Numbered from the stretch's first letter, positions 1 through 7,906 are shown. The stretch is 59,869 nucleotides of DNA from Actinomycetota bacterium (GCA_016870615.1 VGAZ01000003.1:1-59869), one strand, 5' to 3'. Notes: generated by a model not told the origin, from the letters alone. Program-made: numbers and translations.

Positions 1-22
1 TTTGGAGCCTGTAATGCAGGAA

Positions 23-96
23 TGGCTGGGGAGAGAGGATTCGAACCCCTGCTCTACGGGCCAGAGCCGCATGTCCTACCGCTAGACGACTCCCCA
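23..96 (-). tRNA. tRNA-Gln (anticodon CTG)
   Basis: On the minus strand a cloverleaf can be drawn. The acceptor strand TGGGGAG pairs with CTCCCCA. The D arm contains AGCGGTAGGAC. The anticodon stem TGCGG/CCGTA encloses the loop CTCTGGC, giving anticodon CTG (decodes CAG, Gln). The T arm contains GGGGTTCGAATCC. Discriminator G and an encoded CCA follow. It lies downstream of the nifS-iscU-zinc-ribbon genes on the same strand; I found no convincing promoter of its own. Confidence 0.93.
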
Positions 97-253
97 TTAA
101 AAAACTTAACTTATGTTATTGAATAATATCATAAAAACACAGCTAATATAATACTGAAATCCGGATTAAAAAGGATTTTTATAATTTAAACTGTTAAATA
201 CTGCAGCTTTTGAGTACAATCAGATAAACAATACTAATTCAGTTTTATCATTA

Positions 254-424
254 TCAGCTCTGTCCGCACTCCGGACAGTTATTGGCTTCTGAAGGAATAA
301 CAGCTCCGCATTTACTGCAGCGCTTTACAGGTATATTACATGTTTTGCAGAAAGGCACAAACTGTTCTTCCAACTCTCCTTCACAAAATGGACATTTGCA
401 GTCTTTATTCTTAACACCTGACAT
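254..424 (-). CDS. small double zinc-ribbon protein
   Basis: A 56-residue ORF starting ATG at 424 and stopping TGA at 254. It carries eight or more cysteines in CxxC pairs: C-K-C-P-F-C near residues 9-14, C-K-T-C near 26-29, C-S-K-C near 36-39 and C-P-E-C near 50-53. This spacing suits one or two structural zinc ribbons, as in small rubredoxin-like or double zinc-ribbon proteins. It begins 18 nt after the iscU stop on the same strand, so it is probably the last gene of the nifS-iscU operon. No enzymatic domain is present. A role as a metal-binding accessory in Fe-S work is only inferred from position. Confidence 0.7.
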   Translation of the reverse strand: MSGVKNKDCKCPFCEGELEEQFVPFCKTCNIPVKRCSKCGAVIPSEANNCPECGQS

Positions 425-442
425 TAAATCACCCTGTTAAAT

Positions 443-826
443 TTATTGTTTTTCTTTTATTTTATTTTGATAATCTTTAATTGCTTCATGTAATGCTTCT
501 GCCCCAAGATTTGAACAATGCATCTTATTCTTTGGAAGCCCGCCAAGCTCTTTTGCTACATCCTTGTTAGTTATTTTTAAAGCTTCTTCAAGGGTCTTGC
601 CTATTGCTAGGTCGCTAACCATGCTTGATACAGCTATTGCTGCTCCACAGCCAAAGGTCTTGAATTTTACATCTTCTATAACATTATCTTTAACTTTTAT
701 ATAAAAAGTCATCATATCCCCGCAAACAGGGTTTCCAATCTCGCCCCTGCCGTCGGCATCCTTTATTTCGCCAACATTGTGAGGAGTCATGAAATGCTGC
801 ATAACTTTTTCACTGTACTGAACCAT
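443..826 (-). CDS. iscU: Fe-S cluster assembly scaffold IscU/NifU-N family
   Basis: A 127-residue IscU-type scaffold. The three cluster-ligand cysteines are all present: Cys35 in NPVCGD (with Asp37), Cys60 in FGCGAA and Cys104 in MHCSNLG. The length matches free-standing IscU, and there is no NifU C-terminal domain. The LPPVK chaperone-recognition motif of proteobacterial IscU is not seen (GLPKNK instead), which is usual for NifU-like scaffolds of anaerobes. AGAGGTAG lies just upstream of the ATG. It follows the nifS-like gene by about 200 nt and precedes the zinc-ribbon gene. Family knowledge: it assembles [2Fe-2S]/[4Fe-4S] clusters using sulfur from a desulfurase. Here the neighbouring desulfurase homologue seems unable to supply sulfur by the usual chemistry. 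Confidence 0.93.
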   Translation of the reverse strand: MVQYSEKVMQHFMTPHNVGEIKDADGRGEIGNPVCGDMMTFYIKVKDNVIEDVKFKTFGCGAAIAVSSMVSDLAIGKTLEEALKITNKDVAKELGGLPKNKMHCSNLGAEALHEAIKDYQNKIKEKQ

Positions 827-1024
827 TTTCTACCTCTTTACTTTATAATAACTATGCCGGGCTTATATTGCCGGCATATAATTTATCTTATTATTGGTTT
901 CTTTATAATATATTATTTTTAATTTCAAGTTTCAAGCAACTTTAACAAAATCGCATAAATACTTTGATTTTTCATTTTAAAGACTTAATTACTGCGATAT
1001 ATTTTAATCCTGCTTTTTTAATCT

Positions 1025-2194
1025 TCAGGAGAGCGGCGACATCTTCCTTAATTTTTCAATTATAGAAGGCAAAACTTCCAGGGTTTTTTTAATTTCAGCT
1101 TCAGTATTGTATTTTCCCAGTGAAAAAAGTATGGAACCATTTGCAATTGCAGGTGAAAGACCTATGGCATTTAAAACATGTGAAGTTTTAAGTGCTGCGG
1201 ATGCGCAGGAAGAACCGCTGGAAACAGCTACTCCCTGGCTGTTCAGTAAAAGGGTAATTGATTCTCCTTCAATATATTCAAAGCTTACATGGACATTTCC
1301 AGGAAGCCTCTTTTCAGGATGGCCGTTTAATTTTACTTTTTTAATATTTTTTAAAATACCTTCTGTAAGCATATCCCTTAAAACTGTAATTGCCTTGATA
1401 TTATCTTCCATCTCAAGTTTTGCAATACTGCATGCTTTACCAAACCCGGCAATTGCAGGAACATTTTCTGTGCCGGCTCTTCTGCCGCGTTCCTGTACTC
1501 CGCCAATAATAATGGGGCGCATTTTTATGCCTTTTTTCAAATAAATGGCGGCAGCTCCTTTTGGGCCATACATCTGCTGTGCGCTGAAACTGCAGCAGTC
1601 AATGCCCAGCGCATTTACACCAAGCGGAATAATTCCCGCAGTTGCAGCACAGTCACTGTGCATCACAACTCCTGCCTGCTTTGCCAAATCAGATATATCC
1701 TTAATATGCTGGATTGTGCCAATTTCATTATTTGCATGCATTATGCTTATCAGTACCGTATTTTTCTTAATTGCTTTTTTAACATCATGCGGATCAACAA
1801 TACCATATTTATCAACAGGCAGAAGGGTTACTTCCCAGCCTTCTCTCTGCATTTCTTTTAAAGGATTTAAAATTGAATAATGTTCAATTGCTGAAGTTAT
1901 TATATGCCTGCCTTTATCCCTGTGGGCCCGGGCAATGCCCCACAATGCAGTATTGTTGGACTCAGTTGCGCAGGATGTAAAATATATTTCATCTTTTTCT
2001 GCACCAATAAGGCTGGCAACAGACATGCGCGCTTTTTCCATTTTTTCTTCAGGAATTTCCCCGAAAGAGTGAAAAGATGAAGGGTTGCCGTAATGTTTTT
2101 TAAACAGTGGCAGCATTTCCCTGTAAGCCCTGTCATCAATTCTTGTTGTTGATGCATTATCAAAAAATATCCTGTTATTTTCTAAGTTTCCCAT
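1025..2194 (-). CDS. NifS/IscS-like protein lacking the PLP lysine
   Basis: A 389-residue aminotransferase class V protein collinear with NifS/IscS: FFDNASTT at 10-17, ATESNN at 76-81, MHANNEIG at 152-159, and YGPKG at 209-213. The substrate-thiol loop SSGSSCASAAL has Cys330, and His105 is retained. Three active-site positions differ from IscS. The Schiff-base lysine of SGHK/SAHK is Gln207 (the sequence reads SAQQMYGPKG, confirmed from the codons CAG CAG). The PLP-phenol glutamine is Ala184 (DCAATAG). The substrate-carboxylate arginine of IRFSLG is Leu356 (ILFSLG). The protein should therefore not form the internal aldimine. The reading frame is intact and highly conserved elsewhere, so it is not a decaying pseudogene. 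It is first in an operon with iscU, which suggests a scaffold or persulfide-carrier partner rather than a desulfurase. Confidence 0.9.
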   Translation of the reverse strand: MGNLENNRIFFDNASTTRIDDRAYREMLPLFKKHYGNPSSFHSFGEIPEEKMEKARMSVASLIGAEKDEIYFTSCATESNNTALWGIARAHRDKGRHIITSAIEHYSILNPLKEMQREGWEVTLLPVDKYGIVDPHDVKKAIKKNTVLISIMHANNEIGTIQHIKDISDLAKQAGVVMHSDCAATAGIIPLGVNALGIDCCSFSAQQMYGPKGAAAIYLKKGIKMRPIIIGGVQERGRRAGTENVPAIAGFGKACSIAKLEMEDNIKAITVLRDMLTEGILKNIKKVKLNGHPEKRLPGNVHVSFEYIEGESITLLLNSQGVAVSSGSSCASAALKTSHVLNAIGLSPAIANGSILFSLGKYNTEAEIKKTLEVLPSIIEKLRKMSPLS

Positions 2195-2651
2195 CTCTTT
2201 AAAATTATATATATTAATAAAAAATGAATGCTCTTAATTATGGCGGCCATTTATATCGGTTTATTTATTTTTAATATTTTTGAAAAACATATTGAAAAAT
2301 ACATGTCCGTCACTTTAAATACTACTAATTTACTATTAATTAAATATAAAACAATTAGAGTTAAATATCAACAATCATATTAAATCCGCAGGAATATTAT
2401 TTTAAACTTTTAAATAAAACTTTGAAAATTTGCAGACTCTCTTTTATATTTTAATCTAGTATATACTTTTCCTGTATGTGCTATGTAATTAAAAATAATA
2501 TGCAGGTTTTTAAGCACCCAAGCCTTTTTAAGCAAGAGACCTGTCTTTTATAAAAAAAGTATATCTGGTATATTATTCTAAAAGGTTTAATGACAGCAAT
2601 CAATAAAATAAAAGGTTTTATTTTTACTGTAAACAGTATGAAAGGATTAGA
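2195..2651. other. intergenic region between divergent nifS-like and ackA-like genes
   Basis: 457 bases of AT-rich sequence without a supportable gene. The only candidate signal is a sigma-70-like promoter on the plus strand at 2422-2450: TTGAAA, 17 bases, TATATT. It would give a leader of about 190 nt ahead of the kinase gene. No hairpin plus T-run terminator was recognised. Confidence 0.35.
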
Positions 2652-3893
2652 ATGATTATAGGGATAGGAAATGTAGGAAGCACATCTTTTAAAAGTAAGA
2701 TTATAGAAATTTCAGGCAATAATGAAATAAAAACTCTTGGAGAGGCAAATATTGACAGGATTAAATCTGAAGGGGAATCAACTTTTGCGCACAGTATAAA
2801 AGACAACCCCATGGAAAAGGAATCAGTCAATATTTTTGGCCTCGAGGCTTCCATAAACCTTGCTCTTGACTGGTATGTTAAAAATAATGTCATTTTAAAA
2901 CCATCTGATATACAGGCAATGGGCTTTAAATGCATACTTGGCCAAACCAATGGCGCAAATATGCTAACACCGGCTATTCTTGCTGAAATGCAGAAGTATG
3001 CGTTTGTTGCCCCTGTACATAATATCCCCTATATTGAATCAATAGGCATATTCAGTAAAATACTCAATGTGCCAATGGTAGGGGTGTTTGAACCGTCATT
3101 TCATTACTCAATTCCTGAATTCAGGAGACCGCTCAGTTTTCCATGGGAATGGTATGAAAAGCTCGGAATAAAAAAATTCGGTTTTCATGGCTCTTCGCAC
3201 AGGTATCTTTCAGCTATGGCTTTTAAATTGATGGATAGTGAAAATATAAGGCTTATAACAATACACCTTGGCGGCTCAAGTTCAGTATGTGCCGTAAAAA
3301 ACGGAAAATCAATTGACACAAGCATGAGCTTTTCACCAAACTCAGGGCTTTTCCAGGGGACAAGAAGCGGGGATGTTGATGGCACAGCTTTATTATATGC
3401 AATGAAAGAGCTTGGTATTTCAATTGAAGAGGCGCAGTCTGAGATTTCAAATAATGCGGGGCTTAAGGGCATTGCAGGAATCGGCACTGAGGACTTCAGG
3501 GAGATTCTCAAAGCCAGCGAGGAAGGAAATAAAAGGGCAAGGATTGCTATTGAGGCTTACATAGATGGCATAAGAAAATATATAGGCTCTTTTGCTGCTG
3601 TTATGGGCGGCGTTGACTGCCTGGTTTTAAGCGGCGGAATTGGTGAGAAAAATGTAAAAATAAGGCAGAGGCTTCTTGAAGGGCTTGAATTTATGGGCAT
3701 TAAACTTGACGGGATGCGCAATAATGAAATAGGCGGCGGCCAGGGTATGATATCTTCAGATTACTCATTTGAATCAAAGGCAAAAATATTTGTCATACCC
3801 ACTAATGAAGAGCTTGTTGTTGCAAGTTTTACAAAAAAAGTCGTTGAACTCGGAAGGGATTTAAAACCTGAGGAGATGGTTTTCAGGCTTTAA
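2652..3893 (+). CDS. divergent acetate kinase-family protein
   Basis: A 413-residue ASKHA acetokinase, slightly longer than AckA (about 400). Conserved: Asn7 and GSTS at 9-12 (phosphate loop), His123 (APVHNIP), His179/His183 (GFHGSSH), His205 (IHLG), GTRSGD, GGIGE and IPTNEE. Compared with Methanosarcina AckA, the acetate-site arginine of GHRVVHGG is Lys93 (GFKCILG). The catalytic aspartate of FDTAFH is Glu147 (FEPSFH), and the Asn of HLGNG is Gly208. The reaction is presumably ATP-dependent phosphorylation of a carboxylate, but the substrate may not be acetate. GAAAGGA precedes the ATG. No phosphotransacetylase gene lies nearby. Butyrate kinase or another acyl kinase is an alternative. Confidence 0.8.
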   Translation: MIIGIGNVGSTSFKSKIIEISGNNEIKTLGEANIDRIKSEGESTFAHSIKDNPMEKESVNIFGLEASINLALDWYVKNNVILKPSDIQAMGFKCILGQTNGANMLTPAILAEMQKYAFVAPVHNIPYIESIGIFSKILNVPMVGVFEPSFHYSIPEFRRPLSFPWEWYEKLGIKKFGFHGSSHRYLSAMAFKLMDSENIRLITIHLGGSSSVCAVKNGKSIDTSMSFSPNSGLFQGTRSGDVDGTALLYAMKELGISIEEAQSEISNNAGLKGIAGIGTEDFREILKASEEGNKRARIAIEAYIDGIRKYIGSFAAVMGGVDCLVLSGGIGEKNVKIRQRLLEGLEFMGIKLDGMRNNEIGGGQGMISSDYSFESKAKIFVIPTNEELVVASFTKKVVELGRDLKPEEMVFRL

Positions 3894-4058
3894 AACTGCA
3901 AAAGCTTTTTAATTTTGGATTTTTTTATTTTCAAACCTTATTGTAAATTATTTTGTACCATTTATTAATAAAGCTAATATTATAAGCAAAGTTTAAAAAA
4001 CAGCAATTACTGCAGATTTAATATTTAACAAAATATTTGTTAATGTTAATATTACCTG

Positions 4059-5093
4059 ATGAAAAACATGAGTCTTAAATACAGGGCTTCAGATTCAAGG
4101 ATATTTTCTTTTTTAATAATACTTTTAATTTATATACTTGCATTTTTTGCAGGATTTTACACGTTTAAATTTTTAAACAGCTCAGGTTTTCATTTTTTAT
4201 TATCCTTTTTTATTGCAGATGTATCTGCAACCATTCTTGTCTGGTTGTCTGGTATTATACTGAAAAATTCAAGCGTTTATGATCCCTACTGGAGCGTTGC
4301 CCCTTTTGTAATTATCTTTTCCTGGATAATCCTGAGAAATACAGGTTTTGTGTTAACTGATGTACTGCTTCTTGCAGCTGTGTTTTTCTGGGGCACAAGG
4401 CTGACTCTTAACTGGGCAATAAAATGGCAGGGCATGGCTCACCAGGACTGGCGGTACAGCATGCTCAGGAAAAAATCACCAAAAATGTGGTTATTAACAA
4501 ATCTTGTGGGCATAAACCTGGTACCGACCATAGTTGTTTACCTTGCACTGGTTCCTGCTTATTTTACAGTGATATTTAATTCCCCGGCAATGCAAAGCAG
4601 AGTAAATACGGCGTATGGGTTTTACAGCTTAAATCCTGTAATTATTTCGGGATTTATTATTTGTATTGCATCGGCAGTAATCCAGGCAGTTTCTGACCGT
4701 CAGATGGACAGGTTCAGGAAAATTAACAAAACAGGCAGCAGCCCCCAAGTTTATAATGGTGAAAAACCAAGTATTAATAATATATCGCTTAATAGTAATT
4801 CCAGACAGGGCCATATTGACGAAGGCCTGTGGCGCTACAGCCGCCACCCCAATTATTTTAGTGAAGTGCTTTTCTGGTGGGGGATATGGGTAATTCAAAT
4901 TGGCGCAGTTGACTTAAAAAATACAGGCTCATGGATATGGTGGACAATTGCCGGGCCCGTGTTTATGACTCTTTTATTTTTATTTATAAGCATACCCATG
5001 ATGGAGAAATACCTAATATCAAAGCGGCCTTCATACATTGAATACAAAAGCAAGGTTTCAATGCTTATACCATGGTTCAGGGTAAGGCAATAA
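4059..5093 (+). CDS. DUF1295 / steroid 5-alpha-reductase-like membrane protein
   Basis: A 344-residue polytopic protein with about six to seven hydrophobic segments. Its most diagnostic element is GLWRYSRHPNYFSEVLFWWG near residue 265, the DUF1295 (ICMT/steroid-reductase fold) cofactor-binding motif. VYDPYWSVAP near residue 75 and WRYSMLRKK near 130 are also typical of the family. A serine- and asparagine-rich insert lies just before the motif, between the last helices. Relatives may bind NADPH or SAM; the substrate is unknown. It starts 165 nt after the kinase gene with no clear Shine-Dalgarno sequence. Integral membrane location is secure, function is not. Confidence 0.8.
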   Translation: MKNMSLKYRASDSRIFSFLIILLIYILAFFAGFYTFKFLNSSGFHFLLSFFIADVSATILVWLSGIILKNSSVYDPYWSVAPFVIIFSWIILRNTGFVLTDVLLLAAVFFWGTRLTLNWAIKWQGMAHQDWRYSMLRKKSPKMWLLTNLVGINLVPTIVVYLALVPAYFTVIFNSPAMQSRVNTAYGFYSLNPVIISGFIICIASAVIQAVSDRQMDRFRKINKTGSSPQVYNGEKPSINNISLNSNSRQGHIDEGLWRYSRHPNYFSEVLFWWGIWVIQIGAVDLKNTGSWIWWTIAGPVFMTLLFLFISIPMMEKYLISKRPSYIEYKSKVSMLIPWFRVRQ

Positions 5094-5268
5094 GACCGCA
5101 TGGGCTAGTTGCTGGCTAAAGCTTAAAGGCCGGATAGAATAGAAGGTCTTTTCATTTCAATACTTTTTTTAATTTATTATTTATTGTCAAGTGTTGATCC
5201 CATATCAAAAATAGAGCAGGTAATAGATAAAATTATTTTAGAGTTATTATTGTTTTCGGCTTTGCTAA

Positions 5269-5586
5269 TCAATAGTAAGTTATATATAAGTAAATGTGGT
5301 CAAGATAGATACTTACAGTATCACTGATTAAATCATCATTTGTCTCACCGTCAAGCCCGAGTTTTAACTGGAAATAATCCCTGCCAGTTTCATTTAGTAC
5401 CAGCTGGAGCTGATTCTTTAAGGTGTCTCCAGTAATGGTATAAGAAGTGCTGGAAATTGGTATTTGTGCAAGCCTTGTTCCGCCAGGATTAAAATCTTCC
5501 GCATCCAGGGAATTTCCGTAATTAAAAGCTTTTATATCAGTAATTGTTGCAAATGATTGAGGGTTATTATCAAATGCCTTTAACAA
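5269..5586 (-). pseudogene. C-terminal-like fragment of unknown beta-rich protein
   Basis: A 105-residue ORF with a TTG start that overlaps the last 17 nt of the pfkB gene in another frame. The sequence is Asn/Thr-rich with alternating hydrophobic residues (YTITGDTLKNQLQLVLNE, DYFQLKLGL, IYLDHIYLYITY). It resembles the last strands of a secreted beta-sandwich protein but has no signal peptide and no beginning. I read it as a remnant of a longer gene joined to pfkB by a deletion, though a genuine small gene cannot be excluded. No function is proposed. Confidence 0.35.
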
Positions 5587-6592
5587 CCCTAACCTGGTTT
5601 ACAGCTATTTCTCTTTTTAATTCATCATAATTCAAAAGAATATTCTTGGCACCTTTATGTCCCAGCACTGAGTGTGAGTTGGCTATGGCAAGTCTTATAG
5701 CATTGACAAAGTCATTAGTTTTAATAATTCCTGCTAAAAAGGTGGAAGCAAAGCTATCGCCTGCTCCTGTTGTTTCAATAATTGGAATATCTATGGGATA
5801 GATTGTATAAAAATTAAAATTTTCATCCACACCATATATCGGATTAGAACCATCAGTAATAATTACTGTTTTGGGACCCAGTGATTTTAATATTTGCAGT
5901 TTCTCCTCCATGTTCATATCAGTATTTGCATCTTTATGATCATTGACAATAAGATGTGAAGCTTCTTCCGCATTTAAAATCAAAATATCCAGATTAATAA
6001 GTATTTTTTTTAAAAAATTGCTGCCCTTTTCACACATGTAATTATTGGGATTAAAAGAAGTTTTTATGCCATTTTTTGAAGCAAATCCTGCTATCTCTTC
6101 CATTGTTTTAAATGACTCCTGCATCATTGCTGAAAAATGAAACCACTTTGTCTTAATTTTTTTAAAATCAATCTCTTCTGCTTTTAAGTTATCATTTGCG
6201 CCCCTGTAGGTGAGTATGGTTCTTTGACGCTCAATACTGTCCAGTACTACCGAATAACCTGTTTGCCCATCTTTGCTTACAACACCAAGAAAATCTATTT
6301 TTTCCTTCTTTAACTCATCAAGGATAATATTTCCGTTTAAATCATCTCCTGTCTTTCCAATATATCCAGTTTTTAAACCAATTCTTGAAAGGCAGACCGC
6401 AGCATTGGTTCCTCCTCCGCCAGTATAAAATCCAAGCTCGTTTATTTTAAGTTTTGTTCCCAGTGGATAACAGATAAAATTTGATTGGGAAGTTAAGGTT
6501 CTTGTGCTTATTGATTCTACCCTGTCAGTATAGACAAATGCATCTATGGTATTTGAACCTACAGTAATAACATCATATGCTTCATAATTCAT
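5570..6592 (-). CDS. PfkB-family carbohydrate kinase
   Basis: A 340-residue ribokinase-fold kinase. The N-terminal signature GGGGTNAAVCLSRIGLK is at about 54-70 and the C-terminal signature TTGAGDSFASTFLAGI is near 269-284, with the GAGD anion hole and catalytic Asp. The family phosphorylates sugars, nucleosides or phosphosugars with ATP, and the substrate cannot be read from sequence. AAAGGA lies upstream of the ATG. The winged-helix regulator gene is immediately upstream on the same strand (about 170 nt), so the two may be cotranscribed. Its 3' end runs into an unrelated fragment. Confidence 0.88.
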   Translation of the reverse strand: MNYEAYDVITVGSNTIDAFVYTDRVESISTRTLTSQSNFICYPLGTKLKINELGFYTGGGGTNAAVCLSRIGLKTGYIGKTGDDLNGNIILDELKKEKIDFLGVVSKDGQTGYSVVLDSIERQRTILTYRGANDNLKAEEIDFKKIKTKWFHFSAMMQESFKTMEEIAGFASKNGIKTSFNPNNYMCEKGSNFLKKILINLDILILNAEEASHLIVNDHKDANTDMNMEEKLQILKSLGPKTVIITDGSNPIYGVDENFNFYTIYPIDIPIIETTGAGDSFASTFLAGIIKTNDFVNAIRLAIANSHSVLGHKGAKNILLNYDELKREIAVNQVRVVKGI

Positions 6593-6760
6593 AATTTTTT
6601 ATCCTTTAAGACAAGTTATTTTCATAAAATCATTTCCATTAATATTTTTATCCGGGTTATAATTTTATAATAATAAATGATTTTTATGATCATATTATTT
6701 TTCTGCATATACTTTTCTTTGGATAATAAATCAATTTTATTTCTTTTTGCCGGCCAATAA

Positions 6761-7090
6761 TCATAATAGCTTGTCTTTTCTTCTTGGTCTTATTCTATTT
6801 TTGTAATATTTTTGTATTTCTTTTTGGGGCAGATACTGCAGCCCTTTCTGAATCAAGGTTCTTAATTCCTTTAAAAATGGGTATCTTGGATTAAACTGGT
6901 AAAGCCTTGTCCTGCCTGCCATTAAGCTAACTACAATTCCGCCATCTTCCAATCTCTTAAGCTGCTGCTGGATTCCATTTACGGGAATGCCAAATAGCTT
7001 TGCAAGTCCAGTAGGATATACCTGCTCATAAACCTCAAGGGCAAATAAAACTTTTTCTACAGTAGCGTTACCAAATACAGGCTCCAGCAT
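6761..7090 (-). CDS. winged-helix transcriptional regulator
   Basis: A 109-residue protein with a winged-helix fold typical of ArsR-like regulators. Helices span residues 8-45, the recognition helix is around VNGIQQQLKRLEDGG, and a beta-wing follows (IVVSLMAGRTRLYQFN). The tail is lysine/arginine-rich. There are no metal-binding cysteines, so a metal sensor is unlikely. AAAGGAG precedes the ATG with good spacing. A 36-bp near-perfect palindrome 15 nt upstream of the start suggests autoregulation. It is upstream of pfkB and may control it, or it may act with the neighbouring hicBA patch; neither is shown by the sequence. Confidence 0.75.
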   Translation of the reverse strand: MLEPVFGNATVEKVLFALEVYEQVYPTGLAKLFGIPVNGIQQQLKRLEDGGIVVSLMAGRTRLYQFNPRYPFLKELRTLIQKGLQYLPQKEIQKYYKNRIRPRRKDKLL

Positions 7091-7104
7091 AATTTAACTC
7101 CTTT

Positions 7105-7140
7105 ACCATAATATATGTTTATATTAACATAATTTATGGT
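7105..7140 (-). promoter_or_regulatory. extended palindrome, probable operator of the winged-helix gene
   Basis: ACCATAATATATGTT, a six-base spacer, then AACATAATTTATGGT. The 15-bp arms match at 13 of 15 positions, and the outer (ACCATAA/TTATGGT) and inner (TATGTT/AACATA) parts are perfect. It ends 15 nt upstream of the regulator's start codon, where the core promoter should be, so a dimeric winged-helix repressor binding here would block its own transcription. The lack of GC and of a T-run argues against a terminator. Confidence 0.6.
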
Positions 7141-7205
7141 AATTTTAAATACTATTTAGTAATTTTTTTCTATCTGATGAGGAATTGTAAATACACGCAT
7201 ACATA

Positions 7206-7242
7206 CCGGAATGGCTGGCCCATGTAGTGAAATTTCAAACCA
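7206..7242 (-). other. tRNA 3'-end-like remnant
   Basis: The plus strand reads GGAATGGCTGG followed by a TTTCAAACC-like T-arm region. The 11 bases GGAATGGCTGG are identical to the 3' end of the tRNA-Gln gene at 19-29. The remainder is degenerate and no full tRNA can be folded. It may be a decayed tRNA fragment or chance. Confidence 0.3.
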
Positions 7243-7304
7243 TTTTTTAAAGGAAATAAATAATTTAAGGAATTTTTTAGAAACAATTCTTAATAGGTTT
7301 TAAT

Positions 7305-7529
7305 TTATAGCTTGCTTAGAAACTCTTCAATTGTTAACCCTGATTTATCAATCAATGATCTTAAAGTTCCTCTGGCAACTTCTGGATGATTTGGAATAGA
7401 TAATGTTGAGATGTTGCCTTCTTTAGTAAGAATTACATGACTCCCGCTGGGTCTTCTTGCTACCAACCACCCGAACTTTTTAAAAACTCTTATCACATCT
7501 TTGGGTTTAAGTATTGGAACTTGAGTCAC
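7305..7529 (-). CDS. hicA: HicA-family mRNA interferase toxin
   Basis: A 74-residue HicA/YcfA protein with a double-stranded RNA-binding-like fold. It has the family features: early KPKDVIRVFKKFGW, the catalytic histidine in RRPSGSHVILTK, and a second SIPNHPEVARGTLRSLI block. It starts with GTG, which overlaps the hicB TAG stop by one base (TAGTG), so translation is coupled. Family knowledge: HicA cleaves mRNA independently of translation and HicB neutralises it. Confidence 0.9.
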   Translation of the reverse strand: MTQVPILKPKDVIRVFKKFGWLVARRPSGSHVILTKEGNISTLSIPNHPEVARGTLRSLIDKSGLTIEEFLSKL

Positions 7530-7735
7530 TATACTTTAACCTCTACTTGACGTGTTGATATTGTAAGGGGCATTCCTTTTTCGGCTCTTACTTCAAGACA
7601 TTCTTTTATGGCATTCTGTATATTGCTTTCTGCTTCTTTTTCGGTTTTTCCCTGGCTTACACAACCAGGAATTGAGGGGCATTCTGCAATATAAATACCG
7701 TCTTCATCTTTGAATAAAGTAATTATAAATTTCAT
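7529..7735 (-). CDS. hicB: HicB-family antitoxin
   Basis: A 68-residue HicB protein with the partial RNase-H-like fold signature: IITLFKDEDGIYIAECPSIP, GCVSQGKTEKEAESNIQNAI and a short tail. It lacks the C-terminal ribbon-helix-helix or HTH DNA-binding domain of longer HicB proteins, so autoregulation may need another factor. ATGGAGAAATT precedes the ATG. Order hicB then hicA on the minus strand. The pair forms a small accessory patch with two tRNA-end-like sequences on its flanks. Confidence 0.88.
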   Translation of the reverse strand: MKFIITLFKDEDGIYIAECPSIPGCVSQGKTEKEAESNIQNAIKECLEVRAEKGMPLTISTRQVEVKV

Positions 7736-7881
7736 AATTTCTCCATATTTTTTAATACTTTAAATCATTATAAATTATTGTTCTCTAAATTTAAATATAA
7801 CTAATTTTAAAAACTACATTGTGTACCAAACCCTTATGGTCTTAGGGAGGATTGCTCCGGAATTTGGGTGAAGATCTAAGT

Positions 7882-7906
7882 TGGCTGCCCAGAGAGGATT
7901 TTAACC
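7882..7906 (-). other. degenerate tRNA 3' end
   Basis: These 25 bases match the 3' 25 bases of the tRNA-Gln gene (23-47) at 20 positions: TGGCTG, then AGAGAGGATT, then AACC are identical. The three bases after TGGCTG are CCC instead of GGG, and CG of the T loop is TT. No 5' half can be folded. This is probably a decayed tRNA end, possibly left by tRNA-targeted integration; it sits between dinB and hicB. Confidence 0.45.

Noticed and set aside
1107-1880. Plus-strand ORFs antisense to the nifS-like gene
   Set aside because: They mirror the codon pattern of the real minus-strand gene and carry no known motif.
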